64,000 nucleotides of DNA from contig JAISJW010000001.1 in NCBI GenBank assembly GCA_031261175.1, positions 27,470 through 91,469 of the forward strand, in the 5' to 3' direction. The notes under the pieces were generated by a model that ran no database searches, had not been told where the DNA came from, and was given only the letters and a program-made list of their open reading frames with translations. Positions 19,201 through 27,922 of this stretch are shown in pieces. Numbering within the stretch: position 1 is the first letter of the stretch; every line of letters starts with the position of its first letter. This DNA comes from Lactobacillales bacterium. Its GTDB lineage: Bacteria > Bacillota > Bacilli > Lactobacillales > Streptococcaceae. The position numbers and the translations under genes were made by a program.

Positions 19201-22200
19201 AAGTGGACAGTTTTAGCATCAAGACGAGCTTCGTCTTTCGCATCGCTATCGAGATCAAGTCCGTAGGCAGTTCCATCATCAAAGGCTAAACCGATTTGTT
19301 TGTCAGGACTGATACCAACACCAGCTCCATCGCTTAAAGTTCCGGTTAAGTAGTATTTGCCGTCTTTTTTAACGATTTCAGCAGTTACGCTAGGTCCGGT
19401 ATTGTCGATTTTAATCGGAAGTTTTGTAACTTGCTTATGTTCTTTAGCTGAGTCATAAGTCGTGTAGTTAGTAATTTGGTAGTAATATTGACCTTCTGGA
19501 AGAGGGTCGTCATTGCGCGTTGAAGGATTGTATTTCGTACCATTCCAAGCGCTATGCTCAGTCGAGATGAACTTGCCTTTTTCAAGGTGATTCCATTTGT
19601 TGATATCAGCTACCACGTTACCTTTGTCGTCAACTACTGACAAGGCGGCGTCTTCAGCGTTACGAACCGTGAAGAAATTAATTGTACTAAGGCTATTTGA
19701 GTAACGTTCTAAATCTTTATTCGTAATCCCAACTTTACTCGGGTCAATTGAATAGAATTGCGATTTAGTGCTTCTGAACATTGTTTCGTAGAAGTATTCA
19801 TCTTTGACCGACTGCATACCCGAAGGGATCGGATCGTTACCGAAGCAAGTTCCGATGTAAGTGTTCCCTGTTTTTTCAGCTGAATCCCAAAGCGGTTGAT
19901 CGATTGAGTTTTCCTCGTTGTAATCACCGTAGAAACCGGCGTAAGGAATAACCAAATCAACATCTTGTTTCGTCGATGCATCATTTTTAGCCGCAAATCC
20001 GGCAAAGCCTTCAACCCATGATTGGCTTTCGAACGAAGCAGGCAAAGTGATTGTAATAGTAACTAATTTCGTTTTATTATACGAATCAGTTCCAAGCGTA
20101 AATTGGTTATCAGATAAATCAGTCGTAATAGTCGCCCCTTCGATAGGAACATCGTTAAGAGACGCGAAGTAGTCACCAAAACCAGGTTTGCTTAGCGGAT
20201 TTCCTTCGCTTGGCAAGCTATTTTTGTATTGACGAAGGTGAGACGTCGTTCTCTCTTGGGTATAGACACCGCCGTGATCATCAAAGTTGTAAGTAACAGG
20301 GTCGCTACCATTGTTTGTCAGTTTGACTTTAAAAGTTCTCGTTTTTTCAGTGAAAGCTTTAAGCGCAAAATTTCCGCCTAACTCTTTATTCGAATCATCG
20401 TCGGCCACAACGACAGCTTTTGTTTTGTTATTAACAGCCGCTTGAACATTCATCGCACCCGAACCTTGTTTACGCGGCGAGTAGACAGTTGTGCTATCAC
20501 CGACTTTGTAAGTCTTAGGTTGAGCAGTTGTTGTCAAGGCAAGTTTAGCATCTTTAGTCAGATTAAAACTATCCACTTCGTAAGCGCTATCTCTGTGTTC
20601 AGTCGCTAATTTTTTAAGATTGCTGACGATTAGAGCTACAGCCCCGGCAACTTGAGGCGTCGCCATCGATGTACCACCATCTACTTTGTGGTTGTTGTTT
20701 TCTGCGTTATCTTCTTGGTTCCAAGTCGAGTAAATGTTATTACCTGGCGTTGAAATATCTGGGTTGAAATCAAGTTCAGGATTTAGCCCCCAACCTGAGA
20801 AACCAGTCATGCGGCCGCCGTTATCAGCTTTCGCCGAAGGGTTTATTTTCCAACTTGCCGGATCGATTTCAAGCGTATTGTCGCCATCCTTGCTAAGAGC
20901 TGCCATCAGTTTTTGACCGTCTTCACGGCTGATAACTGCATAAGGAAGCGCCACGTCTTTCACCGCGTCAAAGGCAGGATATTTATCTAATTCATCATCA
21001 CTCAAATCTGAAATAATGATCAGACCCTTGATGTTTTCTTCGTTAACCATGGCAAGTTGCAAATCTGGATTCAACGGATTCATCGTTGTAACCATAACTT
21101 TTCCGGCAATTGAAGTTTTTTCTTTTGTTTTTGCGATGTCGTCCATAAACATATAGCCTGGAAGGCCCGCTGTTGGAGCGTCGATTTCAACACCTTTGAT
21201 TGTTTTTTCAAACGAATCCGCCGTATCGATGACTTGCCCCCAACCCGGTGAAACGATTTTCGCTTTCGGATCAGATCCGACGAAATTCGCACAGGCTACG
21301 ATTGAAGTTTCGTGCGCAAACAACGCTTTGAACGAGTCAGAAGCCACGATGTTGTCGAACGTTACGCGTTTAGTATCGTTGACCGAACCCGTCGCGTTGA
21401 CTTGCATTACGTTTGTATTGTTGTAACTCGCAACCGTGATGGCATCAAGCGCAGTCCCGGGCGATTGAGTCGTGTTTTCTTCAACTGTGTTAAACAATGA
21501 AAAGTCGTTCATCGCTGAACCAGATGAGAATAAACCATCGTTACCTGCGGCAATTACCGGTACAACCCCAGCTGCCGCTGCTTTTTGGATAGCGATCAAC
21601 TCAGGTGAAGAGTGACTTTGCGTGCTGTTTTCGCCCATTGTCATCGAGATGTTAATCGCGTCAGCACCAAGCGTTACCGCATCTTCAACCGCGCGGACTA
21701 AGTCAGTTGCAACTGCAAGTTGTGAAGCGTTGGCATTGATTTTAAGATCCAACAATTGAGCTTGAGGTGCGGCACCTTTAATCCCGCCGTTTGCAGTATC
21801 GCCATTGGCAGCTGCAATTCCGGCTACGTGGGTTCCGTGACCTTCAGTGTAGTCAGAACTATCAGTCGTTTTATTCGAGTAGTCATAAGAGAACGGAATT
21901 TTGTCCGATCGCCAAACGCCGTAACCAAGTCCTTCTTCTTTACTGATGAATTTAGCCGCTTGATCAGCGTCGATTTTTTCACCTTTGATATGTCCAGGAG
22001 TGTCGCCTTCTGCCGAATCCAATTTGAAGTCAACGTGCTCGGCGTCAATCCCGGCATCGATAATCGCGATGACAGTTCCTTTACCTCCAGCAAGACCAGC
22101 TTGGTTTTGCACGCTATCAGTTAGGTAGCTTAGGCTATTCGAAGAGTTATCAGCTAATTTATAAGTGTTGACACGAGTGACCGCTTTGACACCTTTAATT

Positions 22201-22730
22201 TTTTTGATTTTTTTCACTTCGGCGCTGCTAGCCGTAACCGAGAAACCGTTGATCAGGTAACCATTAGAAGTCCCGATAGCGACGTTGCTATCAAGCTGAT
22301 CTTTGATTGTTTTTTGATTGAGGATTTTTTTATTTGCAGCTCTGTGCGCTTTTTTTACATATTTAGCCGAACCATCAGATAGACCAACTTCTTTTTGAGC
22401 AGCAGGTTCATCTAATTCGACGTAGTATTTAGCGACAGCTGAGTCACTTGTCCCTTTTACTTTTGGAGTTGCTTTTTGCCCAGTTGCCGTGCCGACTTTA
22501 GATTGAAAATCTTTAGCCATATTCGCAGCTTTTTCAGTATTGCTTTTGACAAGGGCATCTTTGAATTCACTATCTGTTTTTACGTTAGTTCCGACAACGA
22601 TATCAGCACTATCAGATAGATTTGTTGTCGGAGCGTCTTCGGCAATTGCCGGAACCGCTTGGATCAATGTCGTTATTGGACTTGCCAGAATGATTGCTAG
22701 CAAGACAAACGGTGAGATCTTCTTGAACAT
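16272..22730 (-). CDS. Giant secreted subtilisin-family (S8) protease with three ChW repeats (protease 2)
   Basis: A 2152-residue secreted protease, paralogous in layout to its downstream neighbour. The signal peptide is at about 1-31 and the propeptide-like region at about 95-195. The catalytic residues are Asp225 (IAIIDAGIDA), His298 (GHGTHVAGIAA), Asn397 (IAAGNDG) and Ser688 (GGTSMATPQVAG), all intact. A PA-like insert lies between Asn and Ser. Long beta-rich modules follow. The C-terminus has ChW repeats at about 2013-2049, 2063-2091 and 2108-2140, then the tail LPKGAPAPAKLK, almost the same as the LRR protein's tail. ChW repeats (clostridial hydrophobic with conserved Trp) are thought to bind surfaces or partners. 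It is the second gene of the operon, 28 bases after the LRR gene. Confidence 0.9.
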   Translation of the reverse strand: MFKKISPFVLLAIILASPITTLIQAVPAIAEDAPTTNLSDSADIVVGTNVKTDSEFKDALVKSNTEKAANMAKDFQSKVGTATGQKATPKVKGTSDSAVAKYYVELDEPAAQKEVGLSDGSAKYVKKAHRAANKKILNQKTIKDQLDSNVAIGTSNGYLINGFSVTASSAEVKKIKKIKGVKAVTRVNTYKLADNSSNSLSYLTDSVQNQAGLAGGKGTVIAIIDAGIDAEHVDFKLDSAEGDTPGHIKGEKIDADQAAKFISKEEGLGYGVWRSDKIPFSYDYSNKTTDSSDYTEGHGTHVAGIAAANGDTANGGIKGAAPQAQLLDLKINANASQLAVATDLVRAVEDAVTLGADAINISMTMGENSTQSHSSPELIAIQKAAAAGVVPVIAAGNDGLFSSGSAMNDFSLFNTVEENTTQSPGTALDAITVASYNNTNVMQVNATGSVNDTKRVTFDNIVASDSFKALFAHETSIVACANFVGSDPKAKIVSPGWGQVIDTADSFEKTIKGVEIDAPTAGLPGYMFMDDIAKTKEKTSIAGKVMVTTMNPLNPDLQLAMVNEENIKGLIIISDLSDDELDKYPAFDAVKDVALPYAVISREDGQKLMAALSKDGDNTLEIDPASWKINPSAKADNGGRMTGFSGWGLNPELDFNPDISTPGNNIYSTWNQEDNAENNNHKVDGGTSMATPQVAGAVALIVSNLKKLATEHRDSAYEVDSFNLTKDAKLALTTTAQPKTYKVGDSTTVYSPRKQGSGAMNVQAAVNNKTKAVVVADDDSNKELGGNFALKAFTEKTRTFKVKLTNNGSDPVTYNFDDHGGVYTQERTTSHLRQYKNSLPSEGNPLSKPGFGDYFASLNDVPIEGATITTDLSDNQFTLGTDSYNKTKLVTITITLPASFESQSWVEGFAGFAAKNDASTKQDVDLVIPYAGFYGDYNEENSIDQPLWDSAEKTGNTYIGTCFGNDPIPSGMQSVKDEYFYETMFRSTKSQFYSIDPSKVGITNKDLERYSNSLSTINFFTVRNAEDAALSVVDDKGNVVADINKWNHLEKGKFISTEHSAWNGTKYNPSTRNDDPLPEGQYYYQITNYTTYDSAKEHKQVTKLPIKIDNTGPSVTAEIVKKDGKYYLTGTLSDGAGVGISPDKQIGLAFDDGTAYGLDLDSDAKDEARLDAKTVHFNIHLSDFLLGQSAKNGVNNFRVLGTDAIDNTTVESYTQTLGDTSNAGKTSKNFEDKMKFQPFAGAADGGDYLLEVNFINLLSYPDFFTDPSIEIDPVADKSWTIAGTYDNDFYIWDGKVEHPIQVDPETGYWSYTFDFTTEAKRPDECTLQTTTGKTLFSFKFVYTRNNQIEFTNPERNTAYLLKDETIAANTIPGVSEAYIPFNPLDSIIFDNFPRYLDPEETIENTIKTHIHIDYSNDEPMQQLINEGRLFFFGGTNSAKGDFATTLQGDTSGHGADGTVGYAKYFQIDKINKNADGSTSQPYCLDTIVELAVRPETYQINPQFELIAKNEDGKYTHGNHDGWFESTKLWNFPVPISLPNIGTITNYGISDMGKHTIPTEWGFDLSETNGIQYNMGLTGDESDWYNSLPHFSDYVTLNNVSIWSNNLVTEETLKNNPIYKNYNEETKTGDLVITGRVDTDGVKTLEYAYGDNQEYTDVNPDADGNFSLTIPNVKNFDISVLRFKTTMKDEKTEPFVTSLQIVTAIKSTEYNLDTTGATWVKNDEGYDVYTNNPEFKIQGDVYEPAGGTKVYVNNDIILASQTHAAPGIYNDYAFDSAELANLENAFRYNFATTVNLPDEDGKGSTTHHLVTFNSGMGAEAKHELLNVHYKPAAAAVKPVITTDAPEGKLVSTEHVSVEPNSEITRYQVSTDGRANWVDFDPANPLAVSTTSPVYFKAFDIYGNESEPVKFESKNLKPHAAPSPVVSIVNQINPLYKSVAVNFPEGTSDIVKANTTFEYSTDNWLTSQTFEANTDGTFKPVTILANEQIEVQSKTRYDGIQYLITEQDFNVQNVITYSAHVQNKGWINAQNHGDIAGTTGQALRLEAVRIFQNGQLDKHVSIKTHVQNLGWQAAKSGENGTEGKGLRLEAFTLDLDQSLTQNYDIYYCAHVQNVGWQDWVKDGAIAGTSGKGLRVEAYEVQILPKGAPAPAKLK

Positions 22731-22758
22731 GTATATTCCTCCTAAGACTAGGGACGTT

Positions 22759-25700
22759 TTATTTTAATTTTGCGGGCGCAGGTGCACCCTTAGGAACGAT
22801 CTTGATAGCGTAAGCTTCAAGGCGAAGGCCTTTACCAGTGGTACCCGCATCTGCTCCGTTTTTAACCCAATCTTGCCACCCGATGCTCTGAACATGAGTA
22901 CAATAGTAGATATCGAAATCATTTGCGTATTTTTCAGTTAATGTCAGGCGTAGAGCCTCGACACGAAGTCCTTGACCAGCCGTTCCACCTTGGCCTAAGC
23001 CATCTAATTTACGAGCATCTGTTGTTTCCCAGCCAATGCTTTGAACGTGGGTTTGAACGTTGATGAAGTCAGCTAGATTTCCGTCGATTTCGTGAATGCG
23101 GAACGCTTCAAGGCGTAAACTTTGACCCGAAGTTCCCGAAATTTGACCGGCTTGGACGTCATCCATCCACCCTTTACTTTGAACATGTCCTTGATAAGTG
23201 ATTTTGGGAACAACTGTTACGTAGCCGACAGCTTTAACAGTTTTCTTAAATTTGTTTTTTAAATAGTAGGTAACTTTGTGTTTACCAACTTCGTTAGTGT
23301 TGAAATTCATTCCCGTAACTGCAGCCGAGGCGTCTTCACCTTCGCTAGTTGCGCTAACAACCGCTGCTTTAGGATCAAATTTATCACCTTGGTTGATAAC
23401 AATATCTTTGACCGCAAGCGTTGGAATGTCTTCTTTTTCATTGAAGTGAACTTCAAAGTAAGTTTTGCCAGTTCCGCTGATTGAGAACTGTTTGATATCG
23501 TATTTCAGTTTATTAACCGTTGAAATTGTATCGTTTTCGTCTTTTGACCCAACGTATGTAAACGTTCCTTCAGTTTGATCAAGCACCCAATCCTCAGCTG
23601 GTTCAACACCTGCGCGAAGCTCTTTAGGAATCCCTAAATCGTCGAGCGAGATTGAGTAATTGCCGAATTTTGTCGGGTCTTGGTTTTCGGTGTAGTGCAA
23701 ATCATCATTATGCACCGAATCGTTGATGAACGGATTTTCAGGATCAACGCCCATACCGTTATTTTTGCTGTTACCAATGTTGGTGTTGTATTTTATCGAA
23801 GTAAGCGGACAACCGTACAAGCCCACAGAATTGAGTTTTGCAAGAGTGCTAATGTCAAGCGACTCAAATTGGTTCATCCCCAACTCAAGCTTGAACAAAT
23901 TCTCAGGCAATTGCGTGCCATCGATGTGAGTTATCCCATTTCTACCCGCACTAAGTTCGTTCAATTGGCTTAAACCTTTAAGGGCATCCAATTCAGTAAT
24001 TTTGTTACCTGAGATATCGAGCAAGAAGACCGATGAAGACTTAATGCCGTCGATTGATTTCAAGTTGTTATTAGCTAGATTTACTTTTAGACCTACTGGA
24101 TCCATTTGATTGCTAATATCAGCGAGCAATTTAGGGTTATCTTCTGATTTGCCATCATTTGGGAAATGGATTTTATCCAACGATTCAATTAGATTACCAT
24201 CTACCTCGATAAACATTCCGTAACCCCTTGGTTGCGTGAAAGTTCCATCGTGATTCTCGGTACCCACTGTTGAACGATAAGTTTCAAAGGCATCTAAATC
24301 GATTTCTTTTAAGTTGTTTCTTGAAAACTTGTAATTGGCATTAGCCGTAAATCTATTGGCATCTTCCTCGGTATATTTCGAAATGTTGAGTTCGCCATCT
24401 TGCAATTGCCCAGTTTTCTCAACTGATATTTTTGACAGATTATCGTCTGTGAAAATCATATCAGAAAAGTGAAAATCAGAAATATCAGCGTGGATTAAAT
24501 TAGTAAAAGAGACAGTTATTTTATTAATACATTTATGCAAATAACCGATACCCGTTAAGTCGTGAATGTAATTAAGATAATTTTCTGAGTTCCCATTTTT
24601 AGCAACCACCGTGCTGTCGTTACCTGTATTTTCTCTCCAGTTCACCATGTTTGCGATATAAATATTAAAAGCTTTAGCCGGTGCTGGCTCATACTGTTCA
24701 TCAAGCTCATTTTTTTCAGCCTGAGTTACTTGCGCTAGGGCAATTGGGAAACGCCCTTTTACCGCAGATGCGTTTATATATAGTTGACTAATTTGTTTTC
24801 GGGTTTTACTCTCTCCAGGATCTTTCGTGGTGTCATAAGTGAAAACTTTAAATGTTCGTGCCGGGGTACCCTCCGGAGTAACTGTATCTACAATTTCATC
24901 GTATCCCTCTTTTGGATTGATATGAATTGCCGAATCAGGAGTAACATATTTTTCAGTTTCCGTCGCTTTCATTTTTTCCAATAATTTCTTAGGAATAACT
25001 TTTACTTTGTAGTCGTTAGCCGGAGCATATTTTGTTGTGATGCTAGCTGTTTGCTGAGACCACAATTCGTTTTCTATCACATCATTCGATGGCTGATAAT
25101 TGGAAGTGAGTTTCACCGCTAAGTTTTGGACAACATTTAGATTCGCGCTTCCCCATTCATCTTCGTTAAACAGCTTAGTTGATAGGAATTTACGGAAATT
25201 ACGATCCGGGAAGTTTTCTTTATTGATAACGACATTATCAGAGCTTTGCGCTAATTCTTTTTCCGAAAATTGATTCCATGTATTCACCGTATCGATGTTT
25301 GGGTGATTTTCAAAGAAGGCTTTCGAATAAGAGTCATTTGCCGTGTCTTTGCTCAATTTATGAATTGGCAATCCACGAACATTAAACACTCCGCCCGCTA
25401 CGCTCCAATCTCCAACTGTACTTGTATCGTTCTTAGGTTTTATCTGGCTTCCTGTGTCGTCGACAGTCGGAAAATCATCGGGGTCCGTAAAGTAATCATA
25501 CACCCACATACTAATGCTTCCAGCATCTTGGCCGTTGAACGCCTTTTCCGCGCTCATATCCGCTAATTGGAAATCATAATCATCAGAATCTGCCGGGTCG
25601 TAGTCGCTCCAAACGGCAGGATCGACATTTGCGATCGTCGAGTCCGTTTGCGCCGGTGATTCTACCGCAGCCTCTTCGGCAATTGCCGTCAGTGGCAAAG

Positions 25701-25773
25701 CCGCTATAATTGCGTTGGCAAGTAACAACCCTGTAGCCGCTGCTGCAAACAACGTTTTTGTATATTTTTTCAT
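22759..25773 (-). CDS. Secreted leucine-rich-repeat protein with three ChW repeats
   Basis: A 1004-residue secreted protein and the first gene of the ChW operon. It has a signal peptide (about 1-32, ending AIAEEA). An internalin-like leucine-rich region at about 590-690 shows NNLKSIDGI, GNKITELDAL and LFKLELGMNQFESL. An Ig-like segment at about 770-855 (DIVINQGDKFDP to VGYVTVVP) follows. ChW repeats lie at 858-893, 909-943 and 960-992 (the last is HVQSIGWQDW ... GTTGKGLRLEAYAI), then VPKGAPAPAKLK. It probably binds protein or carbohydrate ligands and may work with the two proteases that share its C-terminal modules. There is no catalytic motif and no sortase signal. Function is inferred only. 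Confidence 0.85.
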   Translation of the reverse strand: MKKYTKTLFAAAATGLLLANAIIAALPLTAIAEEAAVESPAQTDSTIANVDPAVWSDYDPADSDDYDFQLADMSAEKAFNGQDAGSISMWVYDYFTDPDDFPTVDDTGSQIKPKNDTSTVGDWSVAGGVFNVRGLPIHKLSKDTANDSYSKAFFENHPNIDTVNTWNQFSEKELAQSSDNVVINKENFPDRNFRKFLSTKLFNEDEWGSANLNVVQNLAVKLTSNYQPSNDVIENELWSQQTASITTKYAPANDYKVKVIPKKLLEKMKATETEKYVTPDSAIHINPKEGYDEIVDTVTPEGTPARTFKVFTYDTTKDPGESKTRKQISQLYINASAVKGRFPIALAQVTQAEKNELDEQYEPAPAKAFNIYIANMVNWRENTGNDSTVVAKNGNSENYLNYIHDLTGIGYLHKCINKITVSFTNLIHADISDFHFSDMIFTDDNLSKISVEKTGQLQDGELNISKYTEEDANRFTANANYKFSRNNLKEIDLDAFETYRSTVGTENHDGTFTQPRGYGMFIEVDGNLIESLDKIHFPNDGKSEDNPKLLADISNQMDPVGLKVNLANNNLKSIDGIKSSSVFLLDISGNKITELDALKGLSQLNELSAGRNGITHIDGTQLPENLFKLELGMNQFESLDISTLAKLNSVGLYGCPLTSIKYNTNIGNSKNNGMGVDPENPFINDSVHNDDLHYTENQDPTKFGNYSISLDDLGIPKELRAGVEPAEDWVLDQTEGTFTYVGSKDENDTISTVNKLKYDIKQFSISGTGKTYFEVHFNEKEDIPTLAVKDIVINQGDKFDPKAAVVSATSEGEDASAAVTGMNFNTNEVGKHKVTYYLKNKFKKTVKAVGYVTVVPKITYQGHVQSKGWMDDVQAGQISGTSGQSLRLEAFRIHEIDGNLADFINVQTHVQSIGWETTDARKLDGLGQGGTAGQGLRVEALRLTLTEKYANDFDIYYCTHVQSIGWQDWVKNGADAGTTGKGLRLEAYAIKIVPKGAPAPAKLK

Positions 25774-26177
25774 GAATGAATCCTCCTCTAATGTGAGCGT
25801 TAGATTTTTTTTAATAACGTTCTAAATAATACATTAATTATTAAGTTTTGTCTAAGTTTTGATTAATATTTAACCAAATATTAACGATAAAATACCGCTT
25901 TCATTGCATAAAATCACATCGTTTTTGCATAAAACTTGAATTTTCTAACCTTCCGTGTTACTTATCGCAAAACGAACTCTTTTGAACCCTTATAAACACT
26001 AGCTTCTCGAATTCACACTGCATTTTTACAACTTTTTTCCTAATCTTAATATTTAAATATACAAGAAAATATTGCGCGGATAGTTTATTTGCAAGTTCTT
26101 TCGGAACCCGCTCAAACTCGGAAATCAGGGTGCAAATTCGCGAATTTTTTCGATTCTGAGCTAGTTTTGACCAACGC
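25774..26177. promoter_or_regulatory. Gene-free control region upstream of the ChW operon
   Basis: On the minus strand a promoter TAGACA (25849-25854), 17 bases, TATTAT (25826-25831) precedes the LRR gene. A perfect inverted repeat TTAATATTT-AACC-AAATATTAA lies at 25863-25884, just upstream of the -35. Two direct repeats of TTGCATAAAA at 25904-25913 and 25925-25934 are 21 bases apart, about two helical turns. The LRR gene has a strong AGAGGAGG site. The rest (about 25940-26177) shows no gene. A weak inverted repeat ATTTGCA...TGCAAAT is at about 26087-26140. Confidence 0.6.
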
Positions 26178-26210
26178 AAAAAAAATTGCCACCCGATCGG
26201 GCAGCAATCT
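26178..26210 (-). terminator. Terminator of the DEAD-box helicase gene
   Basis: On the minus strand ATTGCTGCCCGATCGGGTGGCAAT is followed by a run of eight T. The stem and U-tract lie just after the helicase stop codon. Confidence 0.85.
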
Positions 26211-26213
26211 CTC

Positions 26214-27734
26214 TTATTTAATTTGGAATTTTTTCTTAGGCGCTTTGTCCTTAGGCTTGAAGTCCTTTGGTTTGCGGTCTTTCGAATTGTGGTCTTCTTT
26301 GCGGTGACGCGAAGGTTTCCCACCAGACGGTTTAGACACGTGTCCACCACTGAACTTGCCTTTTGGTTTGTTTTGATTGCGCTTGCCGTCGCGGCTCGAT
26401 TTGTTCGAACGGCGATGTTTGTCAGGAAGTGAGCGCTCAGGGGTGATTTTCACCTCAACAGTGCTCGGGGCAAGTTGCTTGATCAATAAAGCAGCCATTT
26501 CAAGGTCGCTATATTCACTTGCCAATGCTTCGGCAGCTTTATAGTATTTCTTCAAGTCAGACTTCTCGAAGACACCTTGGATTTCGTTGATGACACCCTC
26601 AATTTGGGCATCGAAAGCTTCTTCATCCGTTGGCGGACGCAGACCTTTCATGCGAGTTTTTGTCAACTCTTCGATTTGAGTAAGGTAGCTCATCTCGTTA
26701 GGTGACACGAAAGTGATTGAATTGCCTTCAGTTCCGGCGCGCCCAGTTCGACCGATACGGTGAACGTAGCTTTCCGGATCCTGCGGGATATCGTAGTTGT
26801 AGACGTGACTCACGCCACTAACGTCGATTCCGCGGGCCGCAACATCGGTTGCGATCAAGAGCTCAATTTTACCTTCTTTAAATTGACGAAGCACACGCGA
26901 ACGTTGTTGTTGGTTCATGTCGCCATGCAGACCATCAGCCTCGTAACCGCGCATTTGCAGACCTTTAATCAGCTCGTCAACGCGACGTTTAGTGCGCCCG
27001 AAGACAATTGCCAATTCCGGTTTTTGCACGTCGATCAACTTAGTCAGGTGATCGAATTTTTCGTTTTCGCGAACGCGCACGTAATATTGATCGATTAAAT
27101 CAGCCGTTAATTGCTTAGATTTCACCGCCACGTGGGTCGGATTCTTCATAAACGTAACGCCGATTTTTTTGATTTCATCAGGCATCGTTGCTGAGAACAA
27201 GAGCGTTTGGCGTTCAGCAGGAACGCTGCTCAAGATGGCTTTGATATCAGGTAGGAATCCCATATTCAGCATTTCGTCTGCTTCATCGAGAATCATAATC
27301 TTCAAATCATCTAGTTTCAAAGTTTTGCGGCGCAGGTGATCGAGCAAACGACCAGGTGTTCCGACTACAATCTGTGGACCATCCTTTATAGCCTTGATTT
27401 GACGTTCCATTGAAGAACCGCCATAGACCGCTTGGATTTTCAGTTTCTTGCTGCGACCTAGGCTCCACAATTCTTCCTGGATTTGAATAGCCAATTCGCG
27501 AGTAGGCGCTACGATTAACGCCTGGATTTTTCTTAGGTTGGAATCGATTCTGTCGATAGTTGGCAAGCCAAATGCTGCCGTTTTCCCAGTTCCCGTTTGC
27601 GCTTGCCCGATAACATCGTTACCTGCCAAAACTAACGGAATTGTCTGTTCCTGGATTGCGGTTGCTTCTTCGTAACCGACTTCTTCGATTGATTTTAATA
27701 GCTGTTCACTCAGCCCTAGTTCAATAAATTTCAT
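26214..27734 (-). CDS. cshA: DEAD-box ATP-dependent RNA helicase, CshA-like
   Basis: It unwinds RNA in ribosome assembly, mRNA decay and cold adaptation. All core motifs are visible in the 506 residues: Q motif (TAIQEQTIP), motif I AQTGTGKT, Ia PTRELAIQ, II DEAD at about 152, III SAT, and in domain 2 VFGRTKRRVDEL, ATDVAARGIDVSGV and HRIGRTGRAG. The C-terminus (about 425-506) is a Lys/Arg-rich RNA-binding tail. The ATG has no visible ribosome binding site, and a -10-like TACAAT lies only a few bases upstream, so the mRNA may be nearly leaderless. The start is supported because MKFIELGLSEQLL matches the family N-terminus. Confidence 0.93.
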   Translation of the reverse strand: MKFIELGLSEQLLKSIEEVGYEEATAIQEQTIPLVLAGNDVIGQAQTGTGKTAAFGLPTIDRIDSNLRKIQALIVAPTRELAIQIQEELWSLGRSKKLKIQAVYGGSSMERQIKAIKDGPQIVVGTPGRLLDHLRRKTLKLDDLKIMILDEADEMLNMGFLPDIKAILSSVPAERQTLLFSATMPDEIKKIGVTFMKNPTHVAVKSKQLTADLIDQYYVRVRENEKFDHLTKLIDVQKPELAIVFGRTKRRVDELIKGLQMRGYEADGLHGDMNQQQRSRVLRQFKEGKIELLIATDVAARGIDVSGVSHVYNYDIPQDPESYVHRIGRTGRAGTEGNSITFVSPNEMSYLTQIEELTKTRMKGLRPPTDEEAFDAQIEGVINEIQGVFEKSDLKKYYKAAEALASEYSDLEMAALLIKQLAPSTVEVKITPERSLPDKHRRSNKSSRDGKRNQNKPKGKFSGGHVSKPSGGKPSRHRKEDHNSKDRKPKDFKPKDKAPKKKFQIK

Positions 27735-27753
27735 AACAATCTATTGTAACACA

Positions 27754-27786
27754 AAAAGGGGAAATCCATAAGCGATAACCCCTTTT
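27754..27786 (-). terminator. Hairpin ending the small-peptide operon
   Basis: On the minus strand AAAAGGGG and CCCCTTTTT enclose a 19-nt loop. The stem has a T-run at its 3' side. It lies upstream of the helicase and downstream of the two small peptide genes. Confidence 0.65.
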
Positions 27787-27833
27787 CCTTAATTAATTAA
27801 TTGCAAACGCTTTCGCGTCTTAAACCCTTGGGC

Positions 27834-27904
27834 AATGTGGTTGACCTTAGCGACTGAGTTTTGCGTCGCAAAACGAAGAGCTTAGGGAAACCTATGCGTA
27901 GCGT
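27834..27904 (+). ncRNA. Copy 2 of the three-copy RNA motif
   Basis: The plus-strand sequence GCAATGTGGTTGACCTTAGC begins an element that closely matches the argG leader element. CCTTAG pairs with CTTAGG through a central U-U mismatch. The internal loop is CGACTGAG opposite CGAAGAG, and the cap is a perfect TTTTGCG-T-CGCAAAA hairpin. GGTT and AACC close the outer stem. The conserved loop reads on the plus strand while the adjacent genes are on the minus strand, so the transcribed direction is unresolved. Confidence 0.5.
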
Positions 27905-27922
27905 AGCGAAGCGTCGTGGCGG

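Noticed and set aside
25930-25955. CodY box upstream of the ChW operon
   Set aside because: AATTTTCTAACCTTC matches only the left half of the CodY consensus AATTTTCWGAAAATT, too weak to call.
26087-26140. Fifth copy of the 53-56 bp repeat
   Set aside because: It has paired ends (ATTTGCA/TGCAAAT), but the interior resembles the core too weakly to include.
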